A DNA stretch of 49,076 bases from Nostoc sp. JL34. Lineage in GTDB: Bacteria > Cyanobacteriota > Cyanobacteriia > Cyanobacteriales > Nostocaceae. The translations under genes and the position numbers were made by a program. The stretch lies in the NCBI RefSeq assembly GCF_017114945.1, contig NZ_JABXKQ010000052.1, forward strand, positions 1-49,076. Reading direction: 5' to 3'. Positions 8,483 through 16,953 of this stretch are shown here, piece by piece. Below the pieces are notes generated by a model, which was not told the DNA's origin, made no database searches, and saw only the letters and a list, made by a program, of their open reading frames with translations. Each line of letters begins with the position of its first letter. Positions within the stretch are counted from its first letter, which is position 1.

Positions 8483-8986
8483 TTAGGATATTGTCGAATT
8501 TGCCAGGAGCCAAGCTTTCTGAGTCCATGCGTTATCAAATAACCCAACCTCTGGTACTTCTAATTCAAATAAATGAGGTGGTGATTGTAGTAATAAGGAG
8601 GGATTTTTGTCATGGGTTTCAACTAAGTTAACTATCCAGGGAAGAAAGTCTAAAATTTCTTTTGGTAGTACAGTTAACTGGAAATCCCACACCAAATTAA
8701 GACCTCGGCATACTTGTCCTTTTCTTAACACCGCCACTCTACCAGCACTCTTGTTAATACCCAGTCGAAGAATAAATGGGCGGAATGGGACAAACTCATC
8801 AGGTGCTGTATAAGCGTATACATTTATATAGTTCAGTCTATCTCTATGATCCATCCAAGATGCGATCGGAGAATTACTACTATAAGATGTACCAGTTATC
8901 ATCACCGGCATATTCATAGCAGCAGCAAAGTTAGAGTAGAACTCACGCCTTAGTTCGCTAACAATATGTTTAGCTTCAGGGTTCAT
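8483..8986 (-). CDS. hypothetical protein
   Basis: 167 residues that I do not recognise. There is no signal peptide or membrane helix. The chain mixes charged helices at the start (SELRREFYSNFAAAMN) with a middle rich in aromatic and beta-prone stretches (LNYINVYAYTAPDEFVPFRPFILRLG, in part). It reads as a compact alpha/beta soluble protein. The 242-bp space between its stop and the SDR gene contains a HIP1 site and a gcgtaggcgcagcc-type repeat at about 8379. It is convergent with the SDR gene. Coding status is supported by length and composition only. Confidence 0.5.
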   Translation of the reverse strand: MNPEAKHIVSELRREFYSNFAAAMNMPVMITGTSYSSNSPIASWMDHRDRLNYINVYAYTAPDEFVPFRPFILRLGINKSAGRVAVLRKGQVCRGLNLVWDFQLTVLPKEILDFLPWIVNLVETHDKNPSLLLQSPPHLFELEVPEVGLFDNAWTQKAWLLANSTIS

Positions 8987-9041
8987 GGTTGCTACACCTA
9001 TTACAAAAATGATGGCATGGCTTCATAAAAGACAGTTATAA

Positions 9042-9230
9042 TCAATTGCGAAAACTTCTCTGATGCTGTTTGTGCTTGGCAATTGCTTTGCGTTTGAGCT
9101 TTTGCTGAGGCGTTTCACAGTGACGGTGCTTCCTAATATCTGGAAAAATCCCCGTTTTGGATACTTCTGGCTGAAATCGACGTCAGGTTGATTCAATCTC
9201 TTCACTTTCGCCTACAGTCATTTGGGTAAT
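9042..9230 (-). pseudogene. rpsU: decayed rpsU copy (ribosomal protein bS21) with in-frame TGA and lost start
   Basis: The minus-strand frame ending at TGA 9042-9044 encodes a full-length bS21 sequence: GESEEIEST, stop, RRFQPEVSKTGIFPDIRKHR, then HCETPQQKLKRKAIAKHKQH and RSFRN. It is 62 codons, the normal bS21 size, with no frameshift. Codon 16, normally Leu in SALRRF, is TGA (9183-9185). The expected initiator is ATT (9228-9230); an ATG exists only three codons later. The combination of lost start and nonsense codon says pseudogene. It lies downstream of the RRM-protein gene on the same strand, recalling the rbpA-rps21 gene pair known from Anabaena. Confidence 0.8.
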
Positions 9231-9268
9231 ACTATATTTCTACTAAATTAGCTTAGTTCTCGAAAACC

Positions 9269-9307
9269 TAACCCCCCATTCCCTTCTCTACAAGGGAATG
9301 GGGGTTT
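9269..9307. repeat. intergenic hairpin repeat
   Basis: Inverted repeat with arms aaccccccattccctt (9270-9285) and aagggaatgggggtt (9293-9307), one C out of register. The downstream sequence to about 9390 ends in cttttcaaacaacctctta, which is also found inverted at the borders of the element at 13.63-13.80 kb. It is therefore probably one copy of a dispersed family. It sits between the rpsU pseudogene and the MITE-like element. Confidence 0.5.
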
Positions 9308-9486
9308 CAAAGCCTCATGACCTTTCGGGGAGAGGAATGGAAGCGGGTTTTGAGTATACTTTACAACTTTTCAAACAACCTCTTAGACAGTGTTCAATAT
9401 TTCTGAGTCACCAAGACAGCGAAACGGGAGATTGAACTAAGAACGCAATGGAGTAGTGATATCATTTGCGCTTCAAGACTTATCGT

Positions 9487-9708
9487 TTAGGCTGACGCAA
9501 AGAGATTTTGGTGATAAGTGATTAGCCGGACTTGATATGAGTGCTGAGTAAGAAGTAGTACTTACGAATCTTCCCACTCAGCACTCATTACTCGGAACCG
9601 ATTTAATACCTAGTCAGTCTAATTTTACTTTTTTACTCTAATATCATGTCTGTATAATTGCTTATCAAAAAAACTCTCTGCGTTCCCGGATCTTTGCGTC
9701 AGCCCTAA
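9487..9708. mobile_element. MITE-like element with ~17-bp terminal inverted repeats
   Basis: The left end reads ttaggctgacgcaaaga (9487-9503). The reverse complement of the right end (9691-9708) is ttagggctgacgcaaaga, one base different. Inside both ends the motif gataagtgatta / gataagcaatta follows, so the terminal repeats extend further imperfectly. The centre holds a perfect 12-bp inverted repeat, tgagtgctgagt at 9538-9549 and its complement at 9576-9587. About 222 bp long with no coding potential, it fits a non-autonomous transposable element. It separates rbp from the rpsU pseudogene. Confidence 0.65.
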
Positions 9709-9732
9709 TCATGTACTCTAGTTAACTGAAAC

Positions 9733-9761
9733 ATAAAAAAGGCAGACGCCTTGTCTGCCTT
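9733..9761 (-). terminator. intrinsic terminator of the RRM-protein gene
   Basis: Arms aaggcagac (9739-9747) and gtctgcctt (9753-9761) pair perfectly around a five-base loop. On the minus strand the stem is followed directly by a run of T (complement of ataaaaaa at 9733-9740). It lies 40 bp after the stop of the RRM gene. This is the clearest intrinsic terminator in the window. Confidence 0.85.
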
Positions 9762-9800
9762 CAAGACCTTAGAATTAAATTCTTGGTTTTCGTTTAGACC

Positions 9801-10115
9801 TTAATAGCGGCGAGAGCCACCACCGCCACCACCACTATAGTTTCCTCGTCTACCACCAGAGGAACCTCCATCTGTCTTAGGCTTCGCTTTATTAACTTTT
9901 AAGCTCCGACCCATCCACTCAGCATTATCAAGGGCCTCAATTGCTGCTGTTTCTTCAGCGTCTGATTCCATTTCTACAAACCCAAAACCTCTCACCCGAC
10001 CTGTTTCTCGGTCGATAGGCAATTGAACATTTTTTACAGTTCCGTATTCTGCAAAGACTTGCCGGAGGTCATCTTCTTTAACCTCATAAGATAGGTTACC
10101 GACGTAAATTGACAT
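9801..10115 (-). CDS. rbp: glycine-rich RRM RNA-binding protein (Rbp family)
   Basis: 104 residues. One RRM fills residues 1-78, with RNP2 IYVGNL at 3-8 and RNP1 RGFGFVEM at about 42-49. Residues 82-104 are a Gly/Ser/Arg-rich tail (GGSSGGRRGNYSGGGGGGSR). This is the cold-inducible Rbp type of cyanobacteria, which binds single-stranded RNA and is thought to help RNA stability or translation in the cold. About 400 bp of AT-rich sequence lie upstream, room for the long leader typical of cold-regulated genes. In Anabaena a relative is followed by rps21; here only a broken rpsU copy follows, beyond a terminator and a MITE-like element. Confidence 0.93.
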   Translation of the reverse strand: MSIYVGNLSYEVKEDDLRQVFAEYGTVKNVQLPIDRETGRVRGFGFVEMESDAEETAAIEALDNAEWMGRSLKVNKAKPKTDGGSSGGRRGNYSGGGGGGSRRY

Positions 10116-10518
10116 AGAATGTCTCCAGAATCAGAGGGTGTAGAGATTTAGATCCGGAGAGGTCTGTAATACAAGTATATATAAAAACAAACTATACAGC
10201 CGAATTTAATCTTCTATGCATATTTTAACATAAATTGAAAAGTTATGTTCATAAGCAACAGTATACTTAACTTAATTGTTGATCTAAATACTCGGAGAGT
10301 TGGCAAAACTCCTTTAAAATTAATCTCCGAGCGATCGCATGAAATTTGAACTCACCAAAAAATTTCAATCACTGAACTTATTTATCTTCAAAGAATATTA
10401 GTAATTTTTAAATTTTATTCACTCAAAATTTCGAGAGAGTGCAATTAAATAAAACCAGTGCGATCGCTTGTAACGTAAAATTAATCTCCATCCAGCATTT
10501 GCTAACAGCTTGACGCCC
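10116..10518. other. AT-rich divergent intergenic region between rbp and ilvA
   Basis: 403 bp without a credible gene. It contains two HIP1 sites (gcgatcgc near 10331 and 10459) and otherwise AT-rich DNA. It must hold the rbp promoter and leader and the ilvA promoter; I see no clear -35/-10 pair or palindrome worth naming. Confidence 0.5.
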
Positions 10519-12030
10519 ATGTTTTGCGACTACCTCATCCAAATTCTGACTGCCCGTGTGTATGATGTTGCCCAGGAAACACCACTGGAGTATGCCCCAA
10601 ATTTGTCTGCGCGGCTGAATAATCAACTTCTGCTAAAACGTGAGGATATGCAGTCAGTATTTTCCTTTAAACTGCGGGGTGCTTATAACAAAATGGTGCA
10701 ACTGCCACCAGATATATTGGCACTAGGTGTAATCGCTGCGTCTGCGGGAAATCATGCTCAGGGAGTCGCCCTTGCAGCCAATCGCTTGGGAACCAAAGCG
10801 ATTATCGTGATGCCAGTAACCACACCCCAAGTTAAGGTGGACGCGGTGAGAATGAGGGGCGGAGCAGTCGTGTTACATGGAAACACCTACGACGATGCTT
10901 ATAGTTATGCCCGTGAATTAGAAGTAGAAAAAGGATTGACCTTTATTCATCCCTTTGACGATCCTCATGTAATTGCTGGACAGGGAACAATCGGGATGGA
11001 AATTTTACGGCAATATCAGCAACCCATCCATGCGATTTTTGTCGCAATTGGCGGGGGTGGATTAATTTCTGGGATTGGGGCTTATGTGAAACGGTTGCGT
11101 CCCGAAATCAAAATTATTGGTGTTGAACCAGTAGATGCTGATGCGATGTCTCAATCGCTCAAAGCCGGACATCGAGTGCGCTTGTCCCAAGTGGGATTAT
11201 TTGCTGATGGTGTGGCGGTGCGGGAAGTAGGTGAAGAAACCTTCCGTTTATGTCAGCAGTATGTAGATGAAATCATTCTGGTGGGTACAGACGATACTTG
11301 TGCTGCGATTAAAGACGTGTTTGAAGATACGCGATCCATTTTAGAACCAGCAGGTGCATTGGCGATCGCAGCTGCCAAAGCCTACGCAGAACGAGAACAA
11401 ATCGAGGGACAAACCTTAATTGCTGTCGCCTGTGGTGCAAACATGAACTTTGATCGCCTCCGCTTTGTGGCAGAACGTGCAGAGTTAGGCGAACGCCGCG
11501 AAGCAATCTTTGCAGTCACAATTCCTGAAGAACGGGGAAGTATTCGTCATTTTTGTGAATGTATTGGCAACCGGAATCTTACCGAGTTTAATTATCGCAT
11601 TGCCGATGAAAAAACAGCCCATATTTTTGTAGGAGTGCAAATTCAAAACCGTGCTGATGCTGCAAAGATGGTAGAAACCTTTGAAGCTCATAGATTTAAA
11701 ACCCTTGATTTAACGGACGACGAACTAACTAAATTACATCTGCGGCACATGGTGGGTGGACACTCTCCTCTAGCTGACAATGAATTACTCTACCGTTTTG
11801 AGTTTCCCGAACGTCCTGGCGCATTGATGAAGTTTGTTACTTCCATGAGTCCTGACTGGAATATTAGTCTTTTTCACTACCGCAACAACGGCGCAGACTA
11901 CGGGCGAATCGTTGTCGGCATCCAAGTTCCCCCCCACGAGATGGAAGAGTGGCAAGCTTTTCTCGATCGCCTGGGCTATCGCTATTGGGATGAAAACAAG
12001 AATCCCGCATACAAGCTGTTTTTGGGATAG
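10519..12030 (+). CDS. ilvA: threonine ammonia-lyase, biosynthetic
   Basis: 503 residues from ATG 10519; an in-frame TTG three codons upstream is less likely. It is a fold-type II PLP enzyme. The Schiff-base lysine is K51 in SFKLRGAYNKM, and the phosphate-binding loop GGGGLISG comes at about residue 185. The C-terminal 170 residues (from about 330) carry tandem ACT-like regulatory domains (EERGSIRHFCECIG, FEFPERPGALMKF), as in isoleucine-feedback-inhibited IlvA. It deaminates threonine to 2-oxobutanoate, the committed step of isoleucine synthesis. It is a single gene followed by a G-rich repeat. Confidence 0.95.
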   Translation: MFCDYLIQILTARVYDVAQETPLEYAPNLSARLNNQLLLKREDMQSVFSFKLRGAYNKMVQLPPDILALGVIAASAGNHAQGVALAANRLGTKAIIVMPVTTPQVKVDAVRMRGGAVVLHGNTYDDAYSYARELEVEKGLTFIHPFDDPHVIAGQGTIGMEILRQYQQPIHAIFVAIGGGGLISGIGAYVKRLRPEIKIIGVEPVDADAMSQSLKAGHRVRLSQVGLFADGVAVREVGEETFRLCQQYVDEIILVGTDDTCAAIKDVFEDTRSILEPAGALAIAAAKAYAEREQIEGQTLIAVACGANMNFDRLRFVAERAELGERREAIFAVTIPEERGSIRHFCECIGNRNLTEFNYRIADEKTAHIFVGVQIQNRADAAKMVETFEAHRFKTLDLTDDELTKLHLRHMVGGHSPLADNELLYRFEFPERPGALMKFVTSMSPDWNISLFHYRNNGADYGRIVVGIQVPPHEMEEWQAFLDRLGYRYWDENKNPAYKLFLG

Positions 12031-12110
12031 GTGGGGAGTGGGGAAGAGGCAGGGGAGGCAGGGGAGGCAAGAGAAGAAAATAATGTAATCCCCCACTCCC
12101 TACTCCCCAA
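12031..12110. repeat. G-rich low-complexity repeat with imperfect inverted ends
   Basis: ggtggggagtgggg near the left end mirrors ccccactccctactcccca near the right end. The middle holds tandem aggcagggg units at about 12047-12070. The same nine-base unit is found in-frame inside the large membrane protein gene at 42.19-42.23 kb. It lies between convergent genes and may also act as a terminator hairpin. Confidence 0.5.
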
Positions 12111-12118
12111 TCCCCAAT

Positions 12119-13159
12119 TTAACGAGAACTACCCTTCAATATCAGATTGGAGTCCCAAGTATAGAAGCCGATTTGGTTAGGAACCCTAGAGAATCTGCCT
12201 GTCCGATAGCCTCTAGATAATTCATTCAGCACCTTATTTTTGATCTCTCTAATTTGCTGAGAATCTAATTCTCCATAAATTCCGGCGATGACTTCAGCGA
12301 CGCTGAAAACTTTACCTGGATTTTCTTCCAACAGAGAGGTGAGGGCATCAATTAAAAATTGACCCTCAAAGGCTTTGAGCATCGGTACTGTTTTTGTCGG
12401 GGGTACGAAAGGCTTCTTATTTTTGCTTTTGATACTCCTAGAAGCACCATTGCGATTATTTGGGGCTACCAAACTTAAATCCAGAGTATAACAACCTGGC
12501 TCATCGGGAATAGTTACCCAATAATTCCTTTCTCTGCCTTGGGTAAGGGAAGATTGAACCCTACCTTTAACTACTCTGAATACATTGGAATCCAACTCTC
12601 CATAAAGCGATCGCACGATAAAATCAATATGACAAACAGTACCTATCTGCTCTTGCAATAGCTGTTTTATGGCTTCCATTCGCGAGATAGTGTGCTGATA
12701 TTGAGGTAGCATCGGAATTTCTGCCACCTTCGTTGAACTATCATTGTTTTCTAGGGCGATCTTTGGATCTGGTGATGTAGTTGTAGGTTGACTTTCTTTT
12801 GTATCAACAGCAGCAGAAAAGAAATTATCCATCTCAACGTGATCTGAGTCTTTTCGTTCTGACTGTACAGACTCCACCAAGTTGATTTCGTCCATATCAT
12901 CAAGTGGTGATAAAAACCGCAGAGAGCTTTCTTGGGAAAGATTTGAGGTTTCATCAGCTGCCGTCAGTCTTGATATCTGCTTGTTGGTATCAGAAAAAGA
13001 CCAGTTAGATAACAACGCTTCTACATGATCGAGCTGCGATCGCGCCTGCACAAAGAGGCGTTCATACTCTTCTGTAAGACGAGCATAATAGTCTCGTAAT
13101 TCCAACAGTGGGGAGAGAAAGGTGCCCGGAGGTGGTTCTAATTGTCCATTTTGAGTCAT
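12119..13159 (-). CDS. conserved hypothetical with two copies of a winged-helix-like domain
   Basis: 346 residues. Residues 15-52 form a probable coiled coil (LLELRDYYARLTEEYERLF). Residues 55-150 are polar and probably disordered. Two related domains follow at about 160-230 and 269-340. Each contains (S/G)xYGELDS, then RxxKxxV, a basic turn, and P...GxYTxD. The repeat of helix-helix-helix then aromatic strands recalls a winged-helix fold such as HARE-HTH; this is inference from pattern only. No enzyme motif is seen. The 81-residue zinc-ribbon gene lies 10 bp upstream on the same strand, so the two are probably one operon and may act together on nucleic acid. Confidence 0.72.
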   Translation of the reverse strand: MTQNGQLEPPPGTFLSPLLELRDYYARLTEEYERLFVQARSQLDHVEALLSNWSFSDTNKQISRLTAADETSNLSQESSLRFLSPLDDMDEINLVESVQSERKDSDHVEMDNFFSAAVDTKESQPTTTSPDPKIALENNDSSTKVAEIPMLPQYQHTISRMEAIKQLLQEQIGTVCHIDFIVRSLYGELDSNVFRVVKGRVQSSLTQGRERNYWVTIPDEPGCYTLDLSLVAPNNRNGASRSIKSKNKKPFVPPTKTVPMLKAFEGQFLIDALTSLLEENPGKVFSVAEVIAGIYGELDSQQIREIKNKVLNELSRGYRTGRFSRVPNQIGFYTWDSNLILKGSSR

Positions 13160-13169
13160 AAGGCGTCAA

Positions 13170-13415
13170 TCAATTTAAATCGATGTCACTTTTGTAAGAC
13201 ATTGCTCTGGGTTTTGTTTTGTGAGATGTTGGCTGGGATTTCTTAGGCGGTTGGGGAGGGCGACATCTCTCACAATATAAGGGTCGAGGGCCGAAAGTCT
13301 CGCGCTTTGTCAGATCGTTACACTCTTTACAGACAAACTGGAAAACACGAGTATGAATCTGTCTTTTGTGCGCCCTGACAGTATATTCCCTAACATCAAT
13401 GAATTTACTTGCCAT
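13170..13415 (-). CDS. small zinc-ribbon protein
   Basis: 81 residues. Two CxxC pairs, CKEC and CERC, about 20 residues apart, form a likely zinc ribbon at about residues 29-52. The N-terminus is basic ([20 protein letters not shown]) and the tail is Pro/Lys-rich and probably disordered. It begins [11 protein letters not shown]. It is upstream of, and within 10 bp of, the duplicated-domain gene, so co-transcription is likely. Four Cys plus many basic residues suggest nucleic-acid binding, but no named family comes to mind. Confidence 0.68.
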   Translation of the reverse strand: MASKFIDVREYTVRAHKRQIHTRVFQFVCKECNDLTKRETFGPRPLYCERCRPPQPPKKSQPTSHKTKPRAMSYKSDIDLN

Positions 13416-13628
13416 AATCAGGAATTGTGAATTGCCGTCGGATCAATGTCCTATCAATATAGCTATTCAAGCAAATCAAACCGCATCAGTGTGTGTTTAT
13501 GTAGAAGTTTTACTCAAATCAGTGAATTTGATGTCTAGCATAAAGTGCAGATGAGCAACTTGATAGTTAGCTATTGACTATCCTCTCAGCATATAATTGG
13601 TGATGAGCAAACACCACTACCATATCCT

Positions 13629-13795
13629 TAAAGGCTGTTTGAAAAGTGGTTAGCTGTGATTTTAGGCACTTATTGATCCCCCCTAACGCCTCTTTTCAAA
13701 GAGGGAACCGGAATCAAATCTCCCCTTTTTAAGGGGAATTTAGGGGGATCTAGAAGATTTTGCTACTGATAAGAGGATTGTTCAAACATCCTCTT
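13629..13795. mobile_element. palindromic non-autonomous element (nested inverted repeats)
   Basis: Outer arms: taaaggctgtttgaaaag (from 13629) against the complement of ttgttcaaacatcctctta (ending 13797). Inner arms: gatcccccctaa (13675-13686) and ttagggggatc (13740-13750), then an inner hairpin ctccccttttt/aaggggaa. It has no coding content. The outer border sequence also occurs at about 9364-9385. The rest of the 580-bp gap (13416-13628) shows no gene. Confidence 0.55.
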
Positions 13796-13797
13796 AG

Positions 13798-13923
13798 GCG
13801 CAGGCGATTTTCATTGCCCTGATTAGAGAAATTGAGGATGGGGAAGTGCAGGATTATTCACTTCCACTTCCATTGATAGAAAGCGGCGAAAAACTCTATC
13901 TCCTTGTGACTGGAGAGGGATAG
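13798..13923 (+). pseudogene. possible 3' gene remnant next to the palindromic element
   Basis: Forty-one codons are open from just after a TAG at the element border to TAG 13921-13923. They read AQAIFIALIREIEDGEV, then a beta-like QDYSLPLPLIESGEKLYLL and VTGEG. The composition is protein-like and there is no start codon, as expected for the tail of a gene whose 5' part was replaced. I do not recognise the family. Chance is not excluded. Confidence 0.25.
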
Positions 13924-13964
13924 CCGCCCCAACCCTTGAGGCATTGTAATTCTTCCCGATTCCC

Positions 13965-13996
13965 AAAAACTCCACCCACAAGGGGATGGAATTTTT
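13965..13996 (-). terminator. intrinsic terminator downstream of livG
   Basis: Arms aaaaactcca (13965-13974) and tggaattttt (13987-13996) pair with one wobble around a cccaca/agggga loop region that can pair further. On the minus strand the stem ends in TTTTTGGG. The arm touches the livG stop codon (13996-13998). It closes the amino acid transporter operon. Confidence 0.6.
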
Positions 13997-14787
13997 CATT
14001 CATTTCCCAAATAAGCTTCAATTACAGCCGGGTTATTTCTGACTATAGATGGTTCACCTAAAGCAATCAGTTGACCAAAATCTAACACAGCAATGCGATC
14101 GCACAAACCCATTACTAATGGTACGTGATGTTCAATTAGGACAATTGTTAAATTAAATTGTTCTCGCAGACTACGGATAAATTCACTCAGTTGTTGCTTT
14201 TCGTTGGGGTTCATCCCCGCTGCTGGTTCATCGAGAAGTAAGATTTGCGGTTGTAAAGCTAAAGCGCGGGCAATTTCCAGCCGCCGCTGATCGCCATAGG
14301 CAAAGTTTTTGGCTTTTTCGTCAGCGCGATCGCTCAATCCCACCAAATCCAATAAATCTAAAGCTTTTTGCTTAGTTTTCAATTCTTCATTAGGCGCTGG
14401 TGGTAATCCCAAAACTCCCGTAATCATATTACTTTTAGTGTGTAAATGTCGGGCAATAATCACATTTTCTAACGCCGATAATTCTCCAAACAAGCGGATA
14501 TTTTGGAAGGTACGGGCGATACCTAAAGCAGCAATTTGATGAGGACGCAGTTGGGAAATTGCTGCCCCTTGATAAATTAATTGACCGCTAGAAGGTGGAA
14601 TGAAGGCAGTAATCAAATTAAACAGTGTTGTTTTACCAGCCCCATTTGGGCCAATCAATCCAAAAATCTCATGTTTATTCACACTAAAAGATACATTATT
14701 TACCGCCACTAGACCACCAAAGCGACGAGTCAATGCTCTTGCTTCTAAGATAATACTGCTGTTAGCTACTGGAATACTATGTGACAT
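13996..14787 (-). CDS. livG: LivG-type ABC transporter ATP-binding protein
   Basis: 263 residues. Walker A GPNGAGKT is at 46-53, the Q-loop lies in [11 protein letters not shown], the signature region is [16 protein letters not shown] and Walker B is [13 protein letters not shown]. The insert between Walker A and the signature (about residues 105-140) and the AAGMNPNE motif are typical of LivG rather than LivF. It powers uptake of branched-chain or other neutral amino acids with the permeases encoded upstream. The closest cyanobacterial system is the N-I (Nat) neutral amino acid permease, where this would be NatA-like; that mapping is from memory. No LivF-type second ATPase is in the window. 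Confidence 0.9.
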   Translation of the reverse strand: MSHSIPVANSSIILEARALTRRFGGLVAVNNVSFSVNKHEIFGLIGPNGAGKTTLFNLITAFIPPSSGQLIYQGAAISQLRPHQIAALGIARTFQNIRLFGELSALENVIIARHLHTKSNMITGVLGLPPAPNEELKTKQKALDLLDLVGLSDRADEKAKNFAYGDQRRLEIARALALQPQILLLDEPAAGMNPNEKQQLSEFIRSLREQFNLTIVLIEHHVPLVMGLCDRIAVLDFGQLIALGEPSIVRNNPAVIEAYLGNE

Positions 14788-14914
14788 TTTTGCATATTAT
14801 TATAAGAGAAGGCAGGAGGAAATAATTATGAATGAAAACTTTAGTTTTGAGTATAAAACACAGTTGAGAAAGAAGAATTATTAGGTGGGTTACTCCTACC
14901 TCATAAAGAATAGT

Positions 14915-15838
14915 TCACTTGTGAATTTTACGTCTTTTAAAAATATCTGGAGTAATTAGCCCTTGAGGAAAAAAGATTGTCCCTATTACTATTAGGAAGC
15001 CAAAAATAATTAATCGACCATCTCGCAAAAATTGTGCTAACCAATTAGGTAAACCACCAGTATCAGCGAGGCTTCGCAGAATCTCTGGTAAGGCTGTAAA
15101 TACCATACCTCCGACTACCGAACCTAAAAAAGTTCTCGAACCACCAATTAAAACAAAAGTTAGATATATAATACTGGCATCAAAAGTACCTTGACGAGCA
15201 TTCCAGGTATTAAGGAAGTGAGCGCTAATTGCCCCTACAACCCCTGCAAGCATAGCCCCTAGTGTAAATGCCAAAACTTTGTAATAAGTGGGATTAATTC
15301 CCATTGCACCCGCAGCTAATTCATCTTCGCGAATAGCGATAAAAGCCCTTCCGACGCGGATACGTTCTAAACGATAAAGCAGCACCATACTAATTAATAG
15401 TAAGGGGAGGGCAATCCATAAATATTCGATTTGTGTTTGGAAAGGTTGAGGAATGCCGAAAATTCCCACAGCACCCCCTGTAATATCTAGATTGAGCGAG
15501 ATAACGCGCAGAACTTCCACAAAAGCGATAGTTGCGATCGCTAAATAAATTCCTCGTAATCTGAGCGCTGGGATTCCCACTACTACACCCAATAAACCAG
15601 AAATTAATCCAGCGATTAGCATCTCCAATAACAACAATGGAATAGGAAACAAACTACTGCTAGATATCAAAACTTTTGTGGAGAGAATTGCTGCAATATA
15701 TCCACCTAAAGCATAAAATCCTGGACTAGCTAAAGACAATTGCCCTGTCATTAGCGGTAAGTAAAGTGATAACCCTAGTAGCGCCCCCAAGATCATAGAG
15801 ACGATTAAAGAACCATAAGTAGCGAAAAAATCAGCCAT
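14915..15838 (-). CDS. livM: LivM-type branched-chain/neutral amino acid permease
   Basis: 307 residues, 8-10 hydrophobic segments. The family motif near the C-terminus is FDASIIYLTFVLIGGSRTFL followed by GSVVGG. The loop VGRAFIAIREDELAAGAMGI matches the coupling region that contacts the ATPase. It is an inner-membrane component of the HAAT-family importer. It lies between livH and livG, with gaps of 157 and 127 bp, long for an operon but without an obvious terminator. Confidence 0.9.
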   Translation of the reverse strand: MADFFATYGSLIVSMILGALLGLSLYLPLMTGQLSLASPGFYALGGYIAAILSTKVLISSSSLFPIPLLLLEMLIAGLISGLLGVVVGIPALRLRGIYLAIATIAFVEVLRVISLNLDITGGAVGIFGIPQPFQTQIEYLWIALPLLLISMVLLYRLERIRVGRAFIAIREDELAAGAMGINPTYYKVLAFTLGAMLAGVVGAISAHFLNTWNARQGTFDASIIYLTFVLIGGSRTFLGSVVGGMVFTALPEILRSLADTGGLPNWLAQFLRDGRLIIFGFLIVIGTIFFPQGLITPDIFKRRKIHK

Positions 15839-15995
15839 TTTAATCCATTTTGATTAAACTTAATCAAACTATCGCTTTTATCACCTTTTAATTTTCCATC
15901 CACAAGTTCATATAAACCTGACTGTGGACACTGTTCCAAAAATTGCTCAAAATTTAATTTTTATTTGGTGTATGTTTTCATAGTGCAACGTCTCT

Positions 15996-16946
15996 TTAAA
16001 CTTTCTGAATAAACCGCCGTCCTAGCAAACCTTGGGGTCTAACTAATAGCATGATAAACAAAATTCCAAAGGCTACTGCGTCTTTATATCCAGAGAATTC
16101 CGCAGGGACAAACGCTTCTACTAATCCAATTAACAAACCTCCCAACACTGCACCGGGAATACTACCTAAACCACCTAAGACAATTACTGCTAAACCCCGC
16201 AAACCAAAAGCAATGCCGAAATATGGCCCTGCAATACTAACACTAGAGGCGACTAAAGTTCCGGCTAATCCTGCTAAAAAACTGCTGATGAAGAATGTTA
16301 GGATGATAAAGCGATCGCTATTAATTCCTAACAAACTAGCTGTAGTTGGATCTTCTGCGATCGCCTGCATTGCCTTACCGTATTTAGTCCGATTAATAAA
16401 ATAGGTAAGTATTGCCACAATCACCACTGATACAGTAAAAATTACCACTTGAACACTGCGAATCGGAATTGGGTTTTCTGGACTACCAAAATTAATCGCA
16501 GGTGGCAAATTTCCGTAAGTGTTTGCCGGGTATGTGTAACTTTCCGCGCCTACTAAATACTGAATTAAATTCACAATTACCACTGCTACCCCCAAGCTGG
16601 AAACAACAGTCAGTAAGGGATCAGATCCTTGACGCCGCAGAGGTTGAAAAGCAACACGTTCCATCACTATCCCTACCAATCCCGCCAAGGTACTTCCTAA
16701 AATCAAGGCTAAAGCAAATGGTAACTTTATTGGCAAGGCTGCATTTGCTAACAAGCCATTAAATCCAAAGTTACCACCCATGAGTGCATAAGTGAAATAT
16801 GCACCCAAGGTAAAAATCGCGCCATGAGCTAAATTAATGATGCCCAAAATGGAATAAACCAAGGTGTATCCTAAGGCAAAAATTGCATAGACACTGCCGA
16901 TGGATAACCCATTTAATAATTGCTGCAAAAATAGATTGATATTCAT
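15996..16946 (-). CDS. livH: LivH-type branched-chain/neutral amino acid permease
   Basis: 316 residues, multipass. Conserved features are the N-terminal LLNGLSIGSVYAIFALGYTL, the cytoplasmic coupling loop RTKYGKAMQAIAEDPTTASL, and FGLRGLAVIVLGGLGSIPGA near the end. It pairs with LivM to form the membrane channel of the importer. It follows the binding-protein gene by only 7 bp, so the two are certainly co-transcribed. Confidence 0.92.
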   Translation of the reverse strand: MNINLFLQQLLNGLSIGSVYAIFALGYTLVYSILGIINLAHGAIFTLGAYFTYALMGGNFGFNGLLANAALPIKLPFALALILGSTLAGLVGIVMERVAFQPLRRQGSDPLLTVVSSLGVAVVIVNLIQYLVGAESYTYPANTYGNLPPAINFGSPENPIPIRSVQVVIFTVSVVIVAILTYFINRTKYGKAMQAIAEDPTTASLLGINSDRFIILTFFISSFLAGLAGTLVASSVSIAGPYFGIAFGLRGLAVIVLGGLGSIPGAVLGGLLIGLVEAFVPAEFSGYKDAVAFGILFIMLLVRPQGLLGRRFIQKV

Positions 16947-16953
16947 GTAGCAA

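Noticed and set aside
8212..8547. 111-codon minus-strand frame overlapping the hypothetical gene and the SDR gene end
   Set aside because: It overlaps two better frames, crosses repeat DNA and reads like a shadow of basic, low-information sequence.
9023..9205. 60-codon minus-strand frame
   Set aside because: It is out of frame with the bS21 sequence that lies in the same place; the rpsU pseudogene explains the region.
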